Shown piece by piece: positions 1 to 9,509 of a stretch of DNA of 33,629 bases (the first letter of the stretch is position 1; every line of letters starts with the position of its first letter). The notes below the pieces were generated by a model. The model worked only from the letters and a program-made list of their open reading frames with translations, was not told the DNA's origin and searched no databases. The position numbers and the translations under genes are program-made. Source of the stretch: a bacterium (lineage in GTDB: Bacteria > Patescibacteriota > Saccharimonadia > Saccharimonadales > Saccharimonadaceae); assembly GCA_030452455.1 (NCBI GenBank), contig JAKDMF010000002.1:1-33629 (forward strand). The letters are read 5' to 3'.

Positions 1-9
1 CCAATGTCA

Positions 10-48
10 GGCGGATATATAGTAAACAATGTTTACTGTATATCCGCC
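10..48. terminator. Strong hairpin terminator, probably bidirectional
   Basis: ggcggatatatagtaaac (10-27) / gtttactgtatatccgcc (31-48): 18-bp stem with one G.U, 3-nt loop, followed by attttaatttt on the + strand; lies just past the stop of the minus-strand ABC gene. Confidence 0.8.
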
Positions 49-51
49 ATT

Positions 52-1833
52 TTAATTTTCGATGCCAAATTTTTTGAAACGTTTTTGACTAGCTTCAGTA
101 TCGAGTTGTTGTAGCTGCAGTAGCTCAGCGTAGATACCATTTGACCTAGCCAGCTCTTTCGGTGAACCGACCTCATCAACTTGACCACTCCGAATTGTAA
201 TCACTTGGTCAACCGACTGAATAGTACTCAATCGGTGGGCGATAATTAGTGTTGTTCGGTTTTTCATAAGTTCTTCTAGCGCGTCCTGAACTAGTTTTTC
301 GCTCTTGGTGTCAAGACTAGACGTCGCCTCATCGAGGATTAGGATCGGTGCATTTTTTAGCAGTGCTCGAGCGATAGCTATTCGCTGTTTTTGCCCACCA
401 GACAACTTCAGGCCCCTTTCGCCTATCTCGGTATCATAGCCGTGGTCAAACTTGGTTATAAAGCTGTCGGCGTTGGCACTCATGGCGGCTGATTCTATCT
501 CCTTTTTGGTAGCCTCCGGTTTTCCGTAGGCGATGTTTTCACGGATCGTACCTGAAAACAGGGCTGCTTCTTGAAAAACCACGCCGATATTCTGGCGCAA
601 GCTAGATTGAGTCACCTCAGCTATATCTTGTCCGTCGATGTTTATATGACCATCATCAATCGAGTAGAGTCGGAGCAGGAGGTTTGATATTGTCGTCTTA
701 CCTTCGCCGCTCTCGCCCACCAGGGCATTTTTGCTACCAGGCTCCAGGCTGAAATTCAAACCAGTAAATATAGGGTTTTCTTTGCTATAGCCAAATTTAA
801 CATCTTTAAACTCAATGCTGCCAGTTTTCAGCTTGAGTGCCTTGGCATTTGGCGCATCGACTATATCAGGCGTAACGTCCATCACCTCAAAGTAGTCTTT
901 GGTGTTGGCGATAGCTCGCTGGGTCTGGTCGACGATGAAGCTGATACTAAATAGGGGCATCCGGATATTGCTGGCGTACATAATAAGCAGCACCATAGTA
1001 CCAACACTATATTGTCCGGTCGCAGCGGCCACAAATATGTACGAATAAACACCCAGGAATATGACGTTGAGCGCTAAGCGGCGATAGACATCACGTTGAT
1101 GCCAGTATTTACTTTGGGGGCGAGTTAAGGCAATTACATTCGAGAAGCGATCTTTGAATATAGTCAGTTCACTGACGGACTGGCGGAAACTTTTGACAAC
1201 TTTGATTTGGTTGATGACTTCGGCGAAGCGACCGGTGGCGACATCTTGCTGGTGATTTATCTCGTGTTGGTATTTTTGCCATTTGCCAGAGGTCTTAGCG
1301 GTCAAATATATAAATACCGGGTATAGCAGCGTCAGCATCAGGCCAACTTGCCATGAAAATATATATATAATTATGAGCGACAAAGTTGAACTAAATAGAA
1401 ACTGCAAGAAGTTATTACTGAGCGCGCGCATGTAGTTGGCGATCTGGTCTAAGCCGCGATTTAGGCGGTTTAATATTTTTCCAGACAGCTCATTATCGAA
1501 ATATCCCTGCGGTAAGGTCAGCAGATGTTTGTAGTAGCGCTGGCTCATTAATTTTTTAAGACGAGCCGATAGGACGTCACCTATATAGCCACCAATGTTT
1601 GAAAACAGCGTATCGAAAACGTCTGACGTGAAGACTAAAATAGCCAGCATGGCCACAAAAAGCACTCGGACGTCATCACCCTGAACGGCCTTGGTTATTT
1701 CGTCAATAGCCGCCCGGATAAGTAGCGGTTGAACCTGGGCCGTCGCCGCAACCATAATTGCGAAGACACCAACAGCTATATATAGCGGCCAGAGCTCGCG
1801 CGTAAAACGTATTATTCTCCAAATTTGCTTCAT
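52..1833 (-). CDS. ABC transporter, fused permease/ATP-binding protein (MsbA/LmrA-type exporter)
   Basis: N-terminal TM domain; Walker A GESGEGKTT, signature LSGGQKQRIAIARALL, Walker B ILILDEATSSLD, H-loop AHRLST. Confidence 0.95.
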   Translation of the reverse strand: MKQIWRIIRFTRELWPLYIAVGVFAIMVAATAQVQPLLIRAAIDEITKAVQGDDVRVLFVAMLAILVFTSDVFDTLFSNIGGYIGDVLSARLKKLMSQRYYKHLLTLPQGYFDNELSGKILNRLNRGLDQIANYMRALSNNFLQFLFSSTLSLIIIYIFSWQVGLMLTLLYPVFIYLTAKTSGKWQKYQHEINHQQDVATGRFAEVINQIKVVKSFRQSVSELTIFKDRFSNVIALTRPQSKYWHQRDVYRRLALNVIFLGVYSYIFVAAATGQYSVGTMVLLIMYASNIRMPLFSISFIVDQTQRAIANTKDYFEVMDVTPDIVDAPNAKALKLKTGSIEFKDVKFGYSKENPIFTGLNFSLEPGSKNALVGESGEGKTTISNLLLRLYSIDDGHINIDGQDIAEVTQSSLRQNIGVVFQEAALFSGTIRENIAYGKPEATKKEIESAAMSANADSFITKFDHGYDTEIGERGLKLSGGQKQRIAIARALLKNAPILILDEATSSLDTKSEKLVQDALEELMKNRTTLIIAHRLSTIQSVDQVITIRSGQVDEVGSPKELARSNGIYAELLQLQQLDTEASQKRFKKFGIEN

Positions 1834-1876
1834 CTGTTTCTAGCTTAGCACTTGAATATAAAATTACATAGAAAAA

Positions 1877-1901
1877 CCCCGCATACATAGTATATGCGGG
1901 G
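1877..1901 (-). terminator. Rho-independent terminator of the 81-aa gene
   Basis: ccccgcata ... tatgcgggg stem with a T-run (aaaaa on + strand) on the minus-strand 3' side. Confidence 0.75.
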
Positions 1902-1917
1902 GTCGAGCAGCTGTAAA

Positions 1918-2163
1918 TTAGCTGTCCAGGTCTGCCCTATGTCTTTTCAGTTTGCTCAGCTTTACTCCACCGCTTTGATAGTTGTCCCGTGCAATGTTCT
2001 TGAGCTTCAACAGTCGGCTTATTCGCGATTCATCTGTCTCTGCTCTGGCATGGTTCAAGGATTCGGATATCTCCTCAAAGTCCTGCTTGGCGCGAGCCAG
2101 ATTCATTTCCGCGGCTTCGATCAGTAGGTCGAGCATTTTTACTGAATCACCGTAGCTTACCAT
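1918..2163 (-). CDS. Small helical hypothetical protein
   Basis: 81-aa ORF with its own terminator; N-terminal helix resembles that of the 22260-22775 product. Confidence 0.7.
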   Translation of the reverse strand: MVSYGDSVKMLDLLIEAAEMNLARAKQDFEEISESLNHARAETDESRISRLLKLKNIARDNYQSGGVKLSKLKRHRADLDS

Positions 2164-2251
2164 GATAGATCAACTCTTCTCTTCTAGGTAGGTCCAGTCT
2201 CGTGTAGACTACTATATTATACTATAATAATTCAGTTTAAGCAAGTAGTGG

Positions 2252-2992
2252 TTAGGCTTGGCTTGTTTTGTCGCGGCTGGCTTTGATGCGTTTGAACGCT
2301 TCGCCGACATGTTTGCCGTGGCGTCGTTCTATGTAGTCGGCCATAGCGTAGAGGGCGATTGTAGAGCCAAGTAGCTCCATGCCCTCTTCCATGGCGACTA
2401 GAATCCCTTCTGATGTAAAGGCGTTGAACGTCATGGCGTTAGTAATCACCTCCACGCCCATCGATCCGGCTAGGAATACAAAACCAGCTGTGGCTAGAAG
2501 TATGAAAGTTCGTTTCGGTACCATTCTAAAAATCCACCAGACTAAAGCTATGCCGATAGCTAGCACAAACGGTGCAACTATAATCCAGCCATTTTGCAGT
2601 AGGGTCGAGTCTGAGTTGCCATAGGCGGCGACGTGTAGCTGCGTCAGGACGAACTCGTGGGTTGTTGCAACTTCGTCGATCGAAAATACAGTGGCGATTA
2701 TAGCCAAAGTTGACCAGAGAGCACGACGCGGTTTGCTTGACGTTTCAAGCCAAGCCGCTAGCAGCCCAGTCAAGGCGATACCGATAAACAGAAACTGTGA
2801 ATACCAGGTTGCAACACTCTCCTCGTCATCGAGGTCGAATCGATTTGATAACTCGAAAATAGCAAAATTATCTCCCTTGAAAACTAACAAATTAAGCACC
2901 TGTAAAAACAGGTGCAGTCCAACCACAACGGCTAGGGCTACTAGGGTATATTTAAATATTTTTTTGGCGACGGTTTTTTTAGAATGTTTCAT
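2252..2992 (-). CDS. Polytopic integral membrane protein, unknown function
   Basis: 246 aa with multiple hydrophobic segments; TGCTACAAT extended -10-like element 9 nt before the ATG. Confidence 0.8.
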   Translation of the reverse strand: MKHSKKTVAKKIFKYTLVALAVVVGLHLFLQVLNLLVFKGDNFAIFELSNRFDLDDEESVATWYSQFLFIGIALTGLLAAWLETSSKPRRALWSTLAIIATVFSIDEVATTHEFVLTQLHVAAYGNSDSTLLQNGWIIVAPFVLAIGIALVWWIFRMVPKRTFILLATAGFVFLAGSMGVEVITNAMTFNAFTSEGILVAMEEGMELLGSTIALYAMADYIERRHGKHVGEAFKRIKASRDKTSQA

Positions 2993-3024
2993 AATAATTC
3001 TATTGTAGCATTTATTTACTAAAG

Positions 3025-4005
3025 CTAGGCTAAAGCTAGGTCCTGCTGGGTGCTTTTTAGTAACATATTTGGCATTTCTTGATATTCCGGAATGACGGCA
3101 TGCGATTTTTCTGGTCGGGATGAATCTATGATGTGGATTATTTTTCGACCAAAAGCCGCTTCGTAGGCCTTGACTGATTGCTCGGTTTGGACGACTGGAT
3201 CGTTCTCAGAACTGATGTAATAGATTCTATTAATATCTAGGTGTTCAAGTGACCGCTCCGGTACGGTCGAGGCTTCGATGAATTTTGCTTGGTTATGGAC
3301 TGTATTAAGTGACACATTAGCAGTGGTTTTCAGGTGTTGCATGGTTTGTTCGTCGGTGACATGTTCGTCGTGGGACGCCTCACCGTTTCGAATCGCTCGC
3401 TGTAGCATTGCCCAGCTCGATATTTTCGACACAGAATAGCTCGAGCGAAGCGTTGAGGCTGCCCGGATAGCCCGACGTGATGATGGCTTGATATCCTCAA
3501 TTCCACTCGGTGACGAGTCTAGTATCAGGCTATCAATTGGTCCAAATTTTTCTGCAAATTCCGGATCACGAAAGGCTTCGGCTACCACCAGTCCACCCAT
3601 CGACATGGCTATTACTGAAGCTCGCTCACCGTTGTCAGCCTGTCTGGCTTCTAAGAGGTGTTGCTTGACGGAATCAATCTCAATTTTCCCCTCACCGTAG
3701 GATAGATTATGGGTGTTACCGAGCTTAGCTAGCTGTGGCTCTAGCATGTCGCCGACGACCTCGCCGTCGGTTCGGCAACCTGGTAGCGTGTAAGTTGTGT
3801 GGTCTCCCTCGTGCAAGTCGGTTCGGACTGAAGCTGGAGTGTAATTTCGGCGTCGATTTATATATCCTGCTCCGGCATCGGCCATGAATGTCAGGGCGGC
3901 GGTGGCGGCTATTCCCAGAGCGTAGCGCAGCGCAGGCTTAACTTGCTGAGAGAGCTTTTCAGCCAGTTGTGGTTTTAGAATGTCTGCGTTTGCGATATGA
4001 GTCAT
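3025..4005 (-). CDS. Alpha/beta hydrolase-like protein
   Basis: Ser nucleophile elbow MSMGGLV and hydrolase-like layout. The ORF-track start (GTG, 4029) directly abuts a TATAAT box, so the ATG at 4005 (MTHIANAD...) is the likelier start. Confidence 0.75.
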   Translation of the reverse strand: MTHIANADILKPQLAEKLSQQVKPALRYALGIAATAALTFMADAGAGYINRRRNYTPASVRTDLHEGDHTTYTLPGCRTDGEVVGDMLEPQLAKLGNTHNLSYGEGKIEIDSVKQHLLEARQADNGERASVIAMSMGGLVVAEAFRDPEFAEKFGPIDSLILDSSPSGIEDIKPSSRRAIRAASTLRSSYSVSKISSWAMLQRAIRNGEASHDEHVTDEQTMQHLKTTANVSLNTVHNQAKFIEASTVPERSLEHLDINRIYYISSENDPVVQTEQSVKAYEAAFGRKIIHIIDSSRPEKSHAVIPEYQEMPNMLLKSTQQDLALA

Positions 4006-4029
4006 TTTATTATCTCTTATCTTTGCCAC

Positions 4030-4058
4030 ATTATACTACTTGTGGTTATAAAAGTCAA
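4030..4058 (-). promoter_or_regulatory. Sigma70-type promoter for the hydrolase gene
   Basis: Minus strand TTGACT (4058-4053) - 17 nt - TATAAT (4035-4030). Confidence 0.8.
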
Positions 4059-4064
4059 TAGCAA

Positions 4065-4096
4065 AATTTACACCGGTAGATTTACCGGTGTAAATT
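4065..4096 (-). terminator. Hairpin terminator of the 190-aa gene
   Basis: aatttacaccggta / taccggtgtaaatt, perfect 14-bp stem. Confidence 0.7.
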
Positions 4097-4112
4097 AAGG
4101 GCCAGAGTCAGG

Positions 4113-4685
4113 CTATGGATTATATTTAGCTAGAATAGTTTTTGCGAAACTTAGTTGATCTTCGACGGTTGTGTCTTCAGCTGATTCAGCTAGTCCGTAG
4201 CTAAATATAAAGCGTGTGTTTTTATATAAAACGTTTAATTGACCGAGAGATTTGTTAAAAAATGCACTGTCACCAATATCGCGGACGGCTTGAACGTTGC
4301 TACTAGATTTATCGGACTTAAAGACGGCATTGATCTCAGTTTCACCACTGGCGTTACGTGGCGACATAACTAGAAGCGCGGCTATTTTCATCTCGGTTTC
4401 AACCGGGTTGAGGTCAGTGTAGCTACAGTCGCTAGTCGATACATCGCCATCAGTCACCGGCTTTTCCGACGAGGCAATACCATTAACTTTGTCGCCCAGC
4501 ATTGCCTTAGCGGTAGCTTCGGTCAGTAGATTGCAGGCCTCGACTGCTGGATAGGCTAAACGGTGTGACTGGTAGATAGAGACTGCCGCGCCGAGACAGA
4601 CTAGGGCTATTATGGCTGCTACGGTAATCACCTGCGCTAAGTTGCGCGAGATAAATAGTTTGATTCTTTCTAGAAAATCTTTCAT
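4113..4685 (-). CDS. Membrane-anchored hypothetical protein
   Basis: 190 aa with a single N-terminal TM segment (VITVAAIIALVCLGAAVSIY). Confidence 0.75.
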   Translation of the reverse strand: MKDFLERIKLFISRNLAQVITVAAIIALVCLGAAVSIYQSHRLAYPAVEACNLLTEATAKAMLGDKVNGIASSEKPVTDGDVSTSDCSYTDLNPVETEMKIAALLVMSPRNASGETEINAVFKSDKSSSNVQAVRDIGDSAFFNKSLGQLNVLYKNTRFIFSYGLAESAEDTTVEDQLSFAKTILAKYNP

Positions 4686-4726
4686 TGTCTGCTCAGTATA
4701 TCAAAAAAATCGCTGAGGTAAGAATT

Positions 4727-5269
4727 TTAAATAACTTTATCGAGCTGAGCTAACTCGTCCAGGACCTGTTGGCAATCATAGACGGTCATGCGACGGCTAC
4801 TATAGATTGGTGCAGCTTCGTCATCTCCGATCAGGCCGACCGTTAGGTCCATGGACTCGACATTAGCAACAGTTGACTGTCCATGTTGGCCGTAATAACT
4901 TATTTCATAACGGGCGACGACTGGTAGCTTGTCGACACCCAGCTGATTGATTGTGTAGCTGACAATAACTTCATAATTTTCGACCGTCAAGCCACGAGTC
5001 GCCCGGTCGTAGTGGATAGTCAGGGATTTACTTATCGACGATTCGTTTTCATCAATTTCAGAGGTGCCTAGGTCGTATCGCTTCGATAGATAAACTCCGT
5101 TTTGGTCGCAGCTTATATCGGACAGGGTTGAGCTTTTAAACTCGCTGTTTAGCAGTGTGCTGTCGAGTACATCAGTAAATAGGCGCCGGCTGTCGTTATC
5201 GAGGCTTTCGAATAAATTGTAGTCCTCGCGAGCATCTATCTCGCCGCTGCAGTAGAAATCTTTTTCCAT
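4727..5269 (-). CDS. Hypothetical protein
   Basis: 180-aa ORF in a collinear gene run; no family recognised. Confidence 0.65.
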   Translation of the reverse strand: MEKDFYCSGEIDAREDYNLFESLDNDSRRLFTDVLDSTLLNSEFKSSTLSDISCDQNGVYLSKRYDLGTSEIDENESSISKSLTIHYDRATRGLTVENYEVIVSYTINQLGVDKLPVVARYEISYYGQHGQSTVANVESMDLTVGLIGDDEAAPIYSSRRMTVYDCQQVLDELAQLDKVI

Positions 5270-5351
5270 AAACTTACCTTACAACTAAATAGTCAGCTTG
5301 TCACTCGCCTAACCTGGCCAGGGTCCTCCGAAGTGTCCACGGACAAATAAA

Positions 5352-5384
5352 AGTCACCGTTCGGATAGGAGGTGAACGGTGACT
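5352..5384 (-). terminator. Terminator downstream of the greA-like gene
   Basis: agtcaccgttc / gaacggtgact 11-bp stem followed on the minus strand by tttattt. Confidence 0.7.
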
Positions 5385-5420
5385 CTTGTAGAGATGGGGG
5401 TTTGGCGGTCGGGGTAGTTA

Positions 5421-5888
5421 TTACATAATACCGACCAACTGAAGTTTGTTGTGGCGATCGGCCCTACCCCAGGTGATGGTCTCTTGGAGTTTGCGTCCGA
5501 TCAGGCTTTGTCCGAGTGGACTACTGGTTGATATACGACCATCGCTCGGGTCGGCTTCGATGCTGTCCACTATCTGGTAGCGGATGATTCGGCCCTGGAT
5601 GTCGATTAGGTCGACGATAGATCCGGCGGCAACCTTAAAGGCATCGCGCCTACGCGGGTATAGCTTAGCATTTTCTATGTAGTGCTCTTTTTCGGCTAGC
5701 TCGGCTTCGATTATATCGAGATTTTCGAGCTGATCAATCCGCTCTAGTCGGTTGTCGCGCGTTGATGTTTTGTCGGCTTCGCGCAGCGCCAGAATTGTTG
5801 ATTGCCGCTCTCTTTGCAATTTAGATACTCGTTTTTTAAGCTCCTTGATTCCCTTTTTACTTAGATATATAGTGTTGTCCGCTGTCAT
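5421..5888 (-). CDS. greA: Transcription elongation factor, GreA/GreB family
   Basis: N-terminal coiled coil plus C-terminal domain with the typical SPLGQSLIGRK segment. Confidence 0.85.
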   Translation of the reverse strand: MTADNTIYLSKKGIKELKKRVSKLQRERQSTILALREADKTSTRDNRLERIDQLENLDIIEAELAEKEHYIENAKLYPRRRDAFKVAAGSIVDLIDIQGRIIRYQIVDSIEADPSDGRISTSSPLGQSLIGRKLQETITWGRADRHNKLQLVGIM

Positions 5889-6011
5889 GATAGGCCCCTC
5901 CTTATTTGGTTAAAACCCGTTTGATAACCTGTTGTTGTTATCTAACTACAGTTTCGCAAATGAACCTTAAAAGAGACTTAAAATAGATTTAGTTTGTATA
6001 TTGTACAACGT

Positions 6012-7016
6012 TTAACTGTATAGCGGCAGGCTGACTGTAAAGGTAGTTTTGTTTTTGGCGCTGGAGCAGCCTATAGATCCATTGTGTCGATCGACCAGTT
6101 GCTTGGCTAGCGACAGTCCGAGCCCGTAGCCACTGGTGCTCCGAGACGAATCGCCTCTATAAAAGCGGTCGAATATACGATCTATGTCACTCGGGGATAT
6201 GGTCGGTCCACTGTTGGTGATATACATTTTGGCGTACTTTCGGGAGCGCGATAGCTTGATCTGGACAGCTGTTTTGTTGTCGCTATATTTCAGGGCGTTA
6301 TCAACTAGTATGTTAGCAATCTCATCGATGGCTGGCTTGTTGGCGTTAATAGAAATATCTCTTCGAGGCTTAGTCAGGGCGATATGGGATCCAGTCGATG
6401 CTTGGCGAGATGATACCATCTCGCGGATAGATTTAGACAAGTTAACCTTCGACTTGTCGAGTCTCAGGTTCGACTGACTAGATAGCTGCAGCAGCATATG
6501 CGACAGGACGCTCAATCGGTCAACTTCCTCTAGATTGCTTTTAATGACATCTTTTAGGTCATCCTTGGTAGCTTTTTTGTCACGGAGGATTACTTCGTTC
6601 TCGGCTTTGATGCTGGCCAGCGGAGTTTTTAGTTCGTGGCTAGCGTTGCTGACGAAGCGGCTTTGATTCTCGTGGGCTTTCTCGACTGGTAGCAGCGTAA
6701 ATCGAGCTAAGGCATAGCACCCCATGGTGCCAGCGATGAATATAAATATATTGACGTAGACCAGACCCATAATAATCGACTGAGTTGCATCCTGACTCTG
6801 AGTTATAGCGAAAGTTTGAAAATAATCATCGGAAACGTTTAACATCGCCGATTGACTGATTTGATCGCGGAGACTTTCTAGTCGGGCGTTGACCTCACTA
6901 ATACTGACCTGGTAGATGACGGTACTGAAGACGATACTAATCGTCATCAAAATGGCGATATACCAAACGGTCAGCTTGAGGGTGGCTGATTCAAACATTG
7001 TCTTCATATTTTTCAT
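6012..7016 (-). CDS. Sensor histidine kinase
   Basis: Two TM segments; H-box FVSNASHELKTPLASI; N/G boxes DNALKYS and GYGLGLSLAKQLVDRH. Confidence 0.93.
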   Translation of the reverse strand: MKNMKTMFESATLKLTVWYIAILMTISIVFSTVIYQVSISEVNARLESLRDQISQSAMLNVSDDYFQTFAITQSQDATQSIIMGLVYVNIFIFIAGTMGCYALARFTLLPVEKAHENQSRFVSNASHELKTPLASIKAENEVILRDKKATKDDLKDVIKSNLEEVDRLSVLSHMLLQLSSQSNLRLDKSKVNLSKSIREMVSSRQASTGSHIALTKPRRDISINANKPAIDEIANILVDNALKYSDNKTAVQIKLSRSRKYAKMYITNSGPTISPSDIDRIFDRFYRGDSSRSTSGYGLGLSLAKQLVDRHNGSIGCSSAKNKTTFTVSLPLYS

Positions 7017-7018
7017 AT

Positions 7019-7693
7019 CTACTGTCCTTCGATTTTATAGCCAAAGCCACGGACGGTTTTGATGAGTGGCCTATCAAAACCTTCATCTAATTTCGTTCGG
7101 AGGTATTTTATATAGACCTCGACTGTGTTTGGCAGTATGTCGGCGTCGTAATCCCAAACGTGGGCAATAATTTTATCTTTTGATAATGGTCGGCCTTGAT
7201 TCCGTAGCAAGTACTCGAGTAGGGCGAACTCTTTGCTAGTTAGTTCAATCGTTTGGCCGGCGCGTGAGACGTGAAGATTATTTAGATCGAGCTTTAGGTC
7301 GTCGGCTTTTAGGACTGAAGTGTGGCTAGCTGGTTGACGCCGGCGTAGGGCCCGGACTCTAGCTAGGAGCTCTTCGATAGCAAACGGTTTTGTTAAATAG
7401 TCATCGGCACCAGAATCAAGCCCGTCAGTCCGGTCGCGGACAGTGCTAAGGGCGGTTAGCATTAGGACTGGCGTGTGGATGCCCTGGCTTCGCATTTGCT
7501 TGATAATATCGACGCCGTCGTACTCACCGGGAAGCATGCGGTCAACTATAGCTATGTCATATGGCTCGGTCGTAGCCATGGCATAGCCCTCATCGCCGTC
7601 GTAACAGACATCAACAGCGTGATGCTCCTGCTCCAGGGCACGCTTTAAGGCTCGGGCTATCTTGTGTTCGTCTTCTATTACAAGCACTCTCAT
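7019..7693 (-). CDS. OmpR/PhoB-family response regulator
   Basis: Receiver domain (VDRMLPG, KPF) and winged-helix C-terminus (TVRGFGYKI); adjacent to the kinase. Confidence 0.93.
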   Translation of the reverse strand: MRVLVIEDEHKIARALKRALEQEHHAVDVCYDGDEGYAMATTEPYDIAIVDRMLPGEYDGVDIIKQMRSQGIHTPVLMLTALSTVRDRTDGLDSGADDYLTKPFAIEELLARVRALRRRQPASHTSVLKADDLKLDLNNLHVSRAGQTIELTSKEFALLEYLLRNQGRPLSKDKIIAHVWDYDADILPNTVEVYIKYLRTKLDEGFDRPLIKTVRGFGYKIEGQ

Positions 7694-7734
7694 GTAACTA
7701 TAGTATACCTATGTTCTTAGTTTTTGCTTAAAAA

Positions 7735-8055
7735 CTACTTAGAGGCGTACTGGTCGGACCAGGCTTGCATACTGCGCAGAACCGGCATCAGGTCGCGGCC
7801 TTTTTTAGTTAGCTGGTAGTCACAGCGACTATTGAGTGAGTTAGTTTTAGTTATGATGTCCTGTTCCTCGAGGTGAACTAAGCGGGCCGATAGAGTCCGT
7901 GGATTGACGCCGCCGACTAGGTTCTGGAGCTGACAAAACCGGACGGTGTCTTCGTTCATGAAGAAGCGAAGCAACTGTGGCGTCCATTTGTCGCCAATTA
8001 TTTCGGTGGCTGTTTTTACACAGCCGACGCTGCTTTTAACGGTATCCATATACAA
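7735..8055 (-). CDS. HxlR/MarR-type winged-helix regulator
   Basis: GDKWTPQLLRFF...RTLSARLVHLEEQDII is typical of HxlR. The track start is TTG; an in-frame ATG follows at 8049. Confidence 0.85.
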   Translation of the reverse strand: MYMDTVKSSVGCVKTATEIIGDKWTPQLLRFFMNEDTVRFCQLQNLVGGVNPRTLSARLVHLEEQDIITKTNSLNSRCDYQLTKKGRDLMPVLRSMQAWSDQYASK

Positions 8056-8096
8056 ATACTATACATTGTCTAGCGGAAAAAGTCGACAGATTATAC

Positions 8097-8125
8097 TTGC
8101 TTATGGTTTAAGATTGGGTTATAGT
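8097..8125 (+). promoter_or_regulatory. Promoter of the 50-aa membrane protein
   Basis: TTGCTT (8097-8102) - 17 nt - TATAGT (8120-8125); ATG begins 6 nt later. Confidence 0.65.
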
Positions 8126-8131
8126 ATTCTT

Positions 8132-8284
8132 ATGCCAAAGAAAACTGACAAAAAAAATTCAGCAAAACAGACAGAACGCCACGAAAACATACCAGGTTTT
8201 GAGCCATTTAAGATAACTCTTGTAGTATCTATTATCGGTGGAGTCACCTTAGTAGTGTTTGCAATCGCATCCTACTATCTATAA
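8132..8284 (+). CDS. Small single-TM membrane protein (50 aa)
   Basis: MPKKTDKKNSAKQTERHENIPGFEPFKITLVVSIIGGVTLVVFAIASYYL; the ORF-track start (7946) overlaps the opposite hxlR-like gene, so the start was moved to the ATG behind the promoter. Confidence 0.65.
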   Translation: MPKKTDKKNSAKQTERHENIPGFEPFKITLVVSIIGGVTLVVFAIASYYL

Positions 8285-8294
8285 AACAGACGGT

Positions 8295-9509
8295 CTAGCT
8301 TTTTTTACTAGGAAACAGTGATTTCAGGCTGATTCGCTTTGAGTATTCAAGTGCCCCGAAGCGGAACATACGAATAGCAATACCAAGGGCTAATATAGCA
8401 CTTACTGCGAGGATTGCGATTCCGAGTACCGCCTCAGCTGGGTCTAAGTTGCCAATAGAGTTTCGCAAGAGTAGTGGGATTGGTGCTGTCAGTGGGAAGA
8501 ACGATAGAATCTTGACTAGCATGGCCTCGGGCGATGAAACAAATAGTGTCACGGCGTAGAGCGGGCCAAATATTAAGACCATGACGACACCGAAGAATCC
8601 ACCAGCTTCTTTGGCGGTTGGTGTTGCGGCACCGATCGCTACCAGCAACCCTGTAAATAGCAGGAAGCTAAATACGAACAGTACGGCGCCGATAGCGATT
8701 CGCGCTGGGTCAAGTGGGATGTTTGATAGGTCAAGCTCTGGCAGGCCGATGTTCTCGCGCAGGAATATAAAGGCTATGACGACTGGTATTAAGGTTATGA
8801 TAATTTGTATCAAGGCTAGGACCAGTAGCGATAATATTTTGCCAATAATCAATGTCCTTGGTTTGATAGTGGTCAAGATCATCTCGATAACGCGGTTTTC
8901 TTTTTCCTCGGTGGTGCTAGTCAGCATCTGGTTACCGAACATAATTATCAAAATATAGAACAAGACTAGGAATAGACCGGGTGCGATTAGCTGCTTGAAG
9001 CCGTTATACTCGGCCCCGTCTTTATAGGTTGTCGAGCTAAAGTTAACCTGTCCCTGTAAAATAGCCGTAAACTCAACACCGGCCTTGCTAGCGGCTGAGG
9101 CGGTTAACATTTGCTCAGCGGTCGATTGATAGCGACTGTTATCAAATAGACCGACGTCGTTAGCGTAGACTTCGACATTTTGCTGTTTAATGTCCGGCGG
9201 ATAGTAGAAGTAAGCATCAATTTTGCCGGTCTTAACATCAGCGATGCCCTGGTGTTTGTCTTTGATTTCTTTTGCTTTGAGAGATTTCAAGATGTTTGGT
9301 GAGATATGGTCAGACTTATCGGTCACTTCGACCGTAAACTTTTGATCGCCAACTGATTTAGCGGCTTCATTTGTGGCTTGATTCGAGAAAAAGACGACGA
9401 CAAAAATAAAACCAATAATGACTGGAAAAGACAGGGCCATAATCCAAAAAGTTTTCTTTTTGAGGGTTCGAATTATTTCAAATTTGAAAACAGTGTCTAG
9501 ATTATGCAT
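8295..9509 (-). CDS. ABC-2 type transporter permease (NatB-like)
   Basis: N-terminal TM, large extracytoplasmic loop, C-terminal TM cluster; overlaps its ATPase gene. Confidence 0.88.
   Translation of the reverse strand: MHNLDTVFKFEIIRTLKKKTFWIMALSFPVIIGFIFVVVFFSNQATNEAAKSVGDQKFTVEVTDKSDHISPNILKSLKAKEIKDKHQGIADVKTGKIDAYFYYPPDIKQQNVEVYANDVGLFDNSRYQSTAEQMLTASAASKAGVEFTAILQGQVNFSSTTYKDGAEYNGFKQLIAPGLFLVLFYILIIMFGNQMLTSTTEEKENRVIEMILTTIKPRTLIIGKILSLLVLALIQIIITLIPVVIAFIFLRENIGLPELDLSNIPLDPARIAIGAVLFVFSFLLFTGLLVAIGAATPTAKEAGGFFGVVMVLIFGPLYAVTLFVSSPEAMLVKILSFFPLTAPIPLLLRNSIGNLDPAEAVLGIAILAVSAILALGIAIRMFRFGALEYSKRISLKSLFPSKKS

Noticed and set aside
1894-2127. + strand 77-aa ORF
   Set aside because: Antisense to the 81-aa gene and begins inside a terminator; treated as spurious, like other antisense track ORFs (2379-2624, 8581-8958, 20231-20515, 23057-23389, 30295-30642).
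3026-3050. Short tandem duplication (ctaaagctaggctaaagctagg)
   Set aside because: Two ~11-bp copies at the 3' end of the hydrolase gene; too short to claim function.
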